DNA of 64,000 nt from Anarhynchus alexandrinus (Eukaryota; Chordata; Aves; Charadriiformes; Charadriidae), in the NCBI GenBank assembly GCA_008711295.1, contig VUYV01000080.1:1401104-1465103 (forward strand). Direction: 5' to 3'. Shown piece after piece: positions 61,701 to 64,000 of this stretch (positions within the stretch are counted from its first letter, which is position 1; each line of letters begins with the position of its first letter). The position numbers were made by a program, and so were the translations under genes. Below the pieces are notes generated by a model. The model did not search any database. It worked only from the letters and a program-made list of their open reading frames with translations, and was not told the origin of the DNA.

Positions 61701-63078
61701 TTTTCCTGCAGAAAGCAACGACTGGCTAGGCTGCTGGGGCCACCACATGAAATCCCCCAGCTTCAGAGCCATCAGGGAGCACCAGAAGGTAGGGGATGTT
61801 TTGGGCTGACCTCCTTCACGTGCATGGAGAGTGTGTTGGCAGCAGTTTGGGTGCCCCCCTCTTCAGGGCCAGGTGTTTGCTGTGCAGGCTGTCCCTGCAG
61901 TGTCCCTTTCAGACTGTGGCAGCCGGCATTCCTGTGCTGGGAGATGTGCCCAAGAGACAGGCACAGCTGGGTGAGCATCCCCACTGTGAGGGTGGCTCTT
62001 GTAGAGACTGAGGCTGTAGCCAAACTGTTTTCACTTGTGAGCTCATCTAAATTCAGTCGTTGTTGCTTAAAGCAGTCCTTCCTCTGACAGAACTGAGTGG
62101 CAGGGCTAGTGCCCTCCCTGCCAGCACAGCCAGAGGGGATGTACTTAACTCAGATCGTAAAAGAGTCAGGAGGGGCCTATGGCTTGGGGAGTGTGCAAGG
62201 GACCAGAGGTTTGATGTCTATCACACATGCATGTTTGTTCTGGAGAGCCGTGACACTCCAAACTGCTTCGTGTTGAGGCAGCATCCAGGGTTGGAAGCTA
62301 GCAGCCTCCAGCCCTGTTCCTGTCCTACTGCGGGGTCTTTCTGTCCCCAGAGCTTGTGTTGCATGGGCAGGACTCTTGCGTACGGTTTAGAAACAAGTGG
62401 GAAACCACTGGGGTAGAGAATACTGCCAGAGGAAGCTCAGAGGCTGAGAGTTAGTGCCCTGCAGCTGCTCAGTCATCTGAAGGGACAAAGTGGCAGCTGC
62501 TGGCTTTGTAGCCAGTGTGGGTCACCGTGCAGGTGTTTGTCCCTGCAAAGCTTCAGGAGCAGATGGGTTCTGTCTTGGTGCAATCCTGGGAAGTGAGCAA
62601 GGAGCATTACCCTGCACTGTGTTCAGAAAGGGTGTATCCTCTGGCCAGGGAGCAGCAAGGGGTGGGCAGGGAAGTGGGGAAGCAGGGAGCTCTCACAGCA
62701 TCTGGGTTCCTTTTCAGCTAAACCACTTCCCCGGTTCATTTCAAATTGGGAGAAAGGACCGTCTGTGGCGCAACCTGTTGAAGATGCAGGCTCGCTGTGG
62801 GAAAAAGGAGTTTAATTTCTTCCCCCAGTCTTTCATCCTGCCCCAGGACATCAAATTACTCAGGAAAGCATGGGAGGAAGGAGCCAGCCGCCAGAAATGG
62901 ATTGTGAAACCAGTAAGTGCAAAGCAGAGCTGAATCCTCTGTCCCATTGTAGTTGCAGGGAGAAGATCTGATCCCTTCTTGTTTGTGTTTTGCAGCCAGC
63001 ATCAGCAAGAGGCATTGGTATTCAGGTCATCCACAAATGGAGCCAGCTCCCCAAAAGGAGACCGCTGCTGGTACAGAG
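55752..63078 (+). CDS. TTLL4: Tubulin polyglutamylase TTLL4 (partial, N-terminal part)
   Basis: Adds glutamate side chains to tubulin and some other proteins. Exons seen: 55752-57055, 57747-57856, 58298-58361, 60086-60210, 60610-60720, 61712-61788, 62718-62912, 62996-63078. They give about 690 residues of a human protein near 1200; the rest lies beyond the right edge. The N-terminal ~490 residues are low-complexity and diverged, with short conserved islands (MASAG, QQAKPIWNLEK, NNNSF, CTKRISVHLLASRA) and an acidic stretch. The TTL domain then begins: LFPNVPPTIYF, LPWEQRKLLRWKM, DDWLGCWGHH-like NDWLGCWGHH, FPGSFQIGRKDRLWRN, FFPQSFILPQD and KWIVKPPASARGIGIQVI, with WIVKP and ARGIGI being ATP-grasp nucleotide-binding motifs. 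The start was chosen to match human MASAG; an in-frame ATG at 55713 would add 13 residues. Confidence 0.94.
59590..59930. repeat. Degenerate, unexplained repeat-like block in a TTLL4 intron
   Basis: This AT-richer block has recurring elements: (a)actccaccccttg near 59789 and 59841, related ctctact/ttctaccc/ctccagccc copies upstream, and ggttacaacagc and ggttacaacact near 59757 and 59880. The spacing is roughly 50-70 bases. It may be a degraded tandem repeat or old LTR. I cannot name a family. Confidence 0.35.
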
Positions 63079-64000
63079 GTGAGTGAAGGAAAGCAAGGTT
63101 GACAAACAGCCTGGGACCTCTGAGTGTCTGGTCTCTCTGGCCAGGACTTGGCTGCTGCCACTCTGTGGCAGAGCAGAAGCACGCGATTTGCATCCAAAAA
63201 CTTCTCGACTGCCTGGGTGTAATGCTGCTGCTGGAAGTCTGGCTCTGTCAGCTGCAGCTGGGCTTAATGGAGTGCTGCTGTCTCTGCATACATTTTTTTT
63301 GAGGTCTTGGGTACAAACTGGTCCACGGGCTTTCTCAAGCTTCTGTCTGCCAGGTGATCTAGCTTCAGCTCTGCTGTGATCCTGCTCCCATTGCTTTGTA
63401 CTCCAGGGTTTGGCATATTTGGAGGCAAACAAATCTTATCCAGTGCCCACAAGCACAGTGGGAAGAGAAGTCCCAGGGGAGAGGGGGCAATTGTCAAAGA
63501 TTTGTTCTTACCCAAGTTAGAATGGGGCAGTAAGAGCCTCTGTGTGTGTATGTTGGTCAAAGGGTTTTCTTGAAATTACAGGATTTTGAGAATCTCCTTC
63601 CCTTTCTGCAGAAAAATGGAATAGCTCATCTTGATTTGAAGCTGCTTTCTGTGAAGGTTCTTGTGAAGGCAGGAAAACTGTCTGGTGTTTGGCAGACAAG
63701 GAACTGCTGTGTTGGCATGTCTGTTCTCCCTGTCTGCTTCCTGTACAAAGTGATAAGCTTTCCTATGTAAAATCATGAACTTCTGGGGTGAATGATCAAT
63801 TATTTGGATGAAAATTTCCAGCTGTTTCTGCTCACTGAACCAAACCATCTGTGGCCCACTGTACATCTTAGATGTTCCTGAATATTTTGGTCGGTCTTGT
63901 GGGTGTGGAAAAGCCACTGTGCCTTAGAGCTGGGGAAAATCTCTTCAAAATGGAACTGAACAGAAGGGAATGCTGCTCATGTGCTGCAGATTCTCCGCAT
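63079..64000 (+). other. TTLL4 intron running off the window
   Basis: Begins with a GTGAGT donor at 63079. The next expected exon (protein continuing YLHKPYL in human) is not found before the right edge. No other feature is recognised. Confidence 0.7.

Overview
This is an ordinary stretch of a vertebrate nuclear genome, almost certainly a bird. The genes are spliced and very compact, GC-rich CpG islands sit at the promoters, and a CR1-type LINE fragment lies in an STK36 intron. I read six protein-coding genes by joining exons in frame at splice sites and comparing the products with family members I know. In order they are PLCD4 (+), ZNF142 (-), BCS1L (+), RNF25 (-), STK36 (+) and TTLL4 (+, cut by the right edge). 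Order and orientation match the human 2q35 block, where CNOT9 lies upstream of PLCD4; the first bases of the window may be the tail of CNOT9.

Layout: 1-1270 is a repeated, gap-marked stretch; 1270-1530 is the CpG island that probably holds the PLCD4 promoter; 4127-11120 is PLCD4, with a poly(A) signal at 11642. ZNF142 converges on it from 21521 down to 11925. ZNF142 and BCS1L start head to head around 21.8-22.3 kb. BCS1L runs from 23003 to 26580. About 4 kb of non-coding sequence separates it from RNF25 (35348 down to 30611). RNF25 and STK36 are head to head around 35.3-35.8 kb. STK36 runs from 35847 to 48062. The TTLL4 CpG island starts only a few hundred bases later, followed by a 7 kb first intron and coding exons from 55752 to the window edge.

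The genes do not form one pathway: phosphoinositide hydrolysis (PLCD4), a zinc-finger DNA-binding protein (ZNF142), mitochondrial complex III assembly (BCS1L), a RWD-RING E3 ligase (RNF25), an axoneme/Hedgehog-linked kinase (STK36) and a tubulin polyglutamylase (TTLL4). STK36 and TTLL4 share a link to cilia.

I found no previously undescribed system. The observations most worth checking are a textbook U12-type AT-AC intron in PLCD4, two false duplications at assembly gaps (one ending in nine bases identical to the start of the Illumina adapter and duplicating RNF25 exon 2), a perfect 37-bp-arm hairpin near the left edge, a GC-AG intron in BCS1L, a minimal uORF abutting an in-frame ATG in TTLL4, and complementary tetranucleotide tracts flanking PLCD4 exons.
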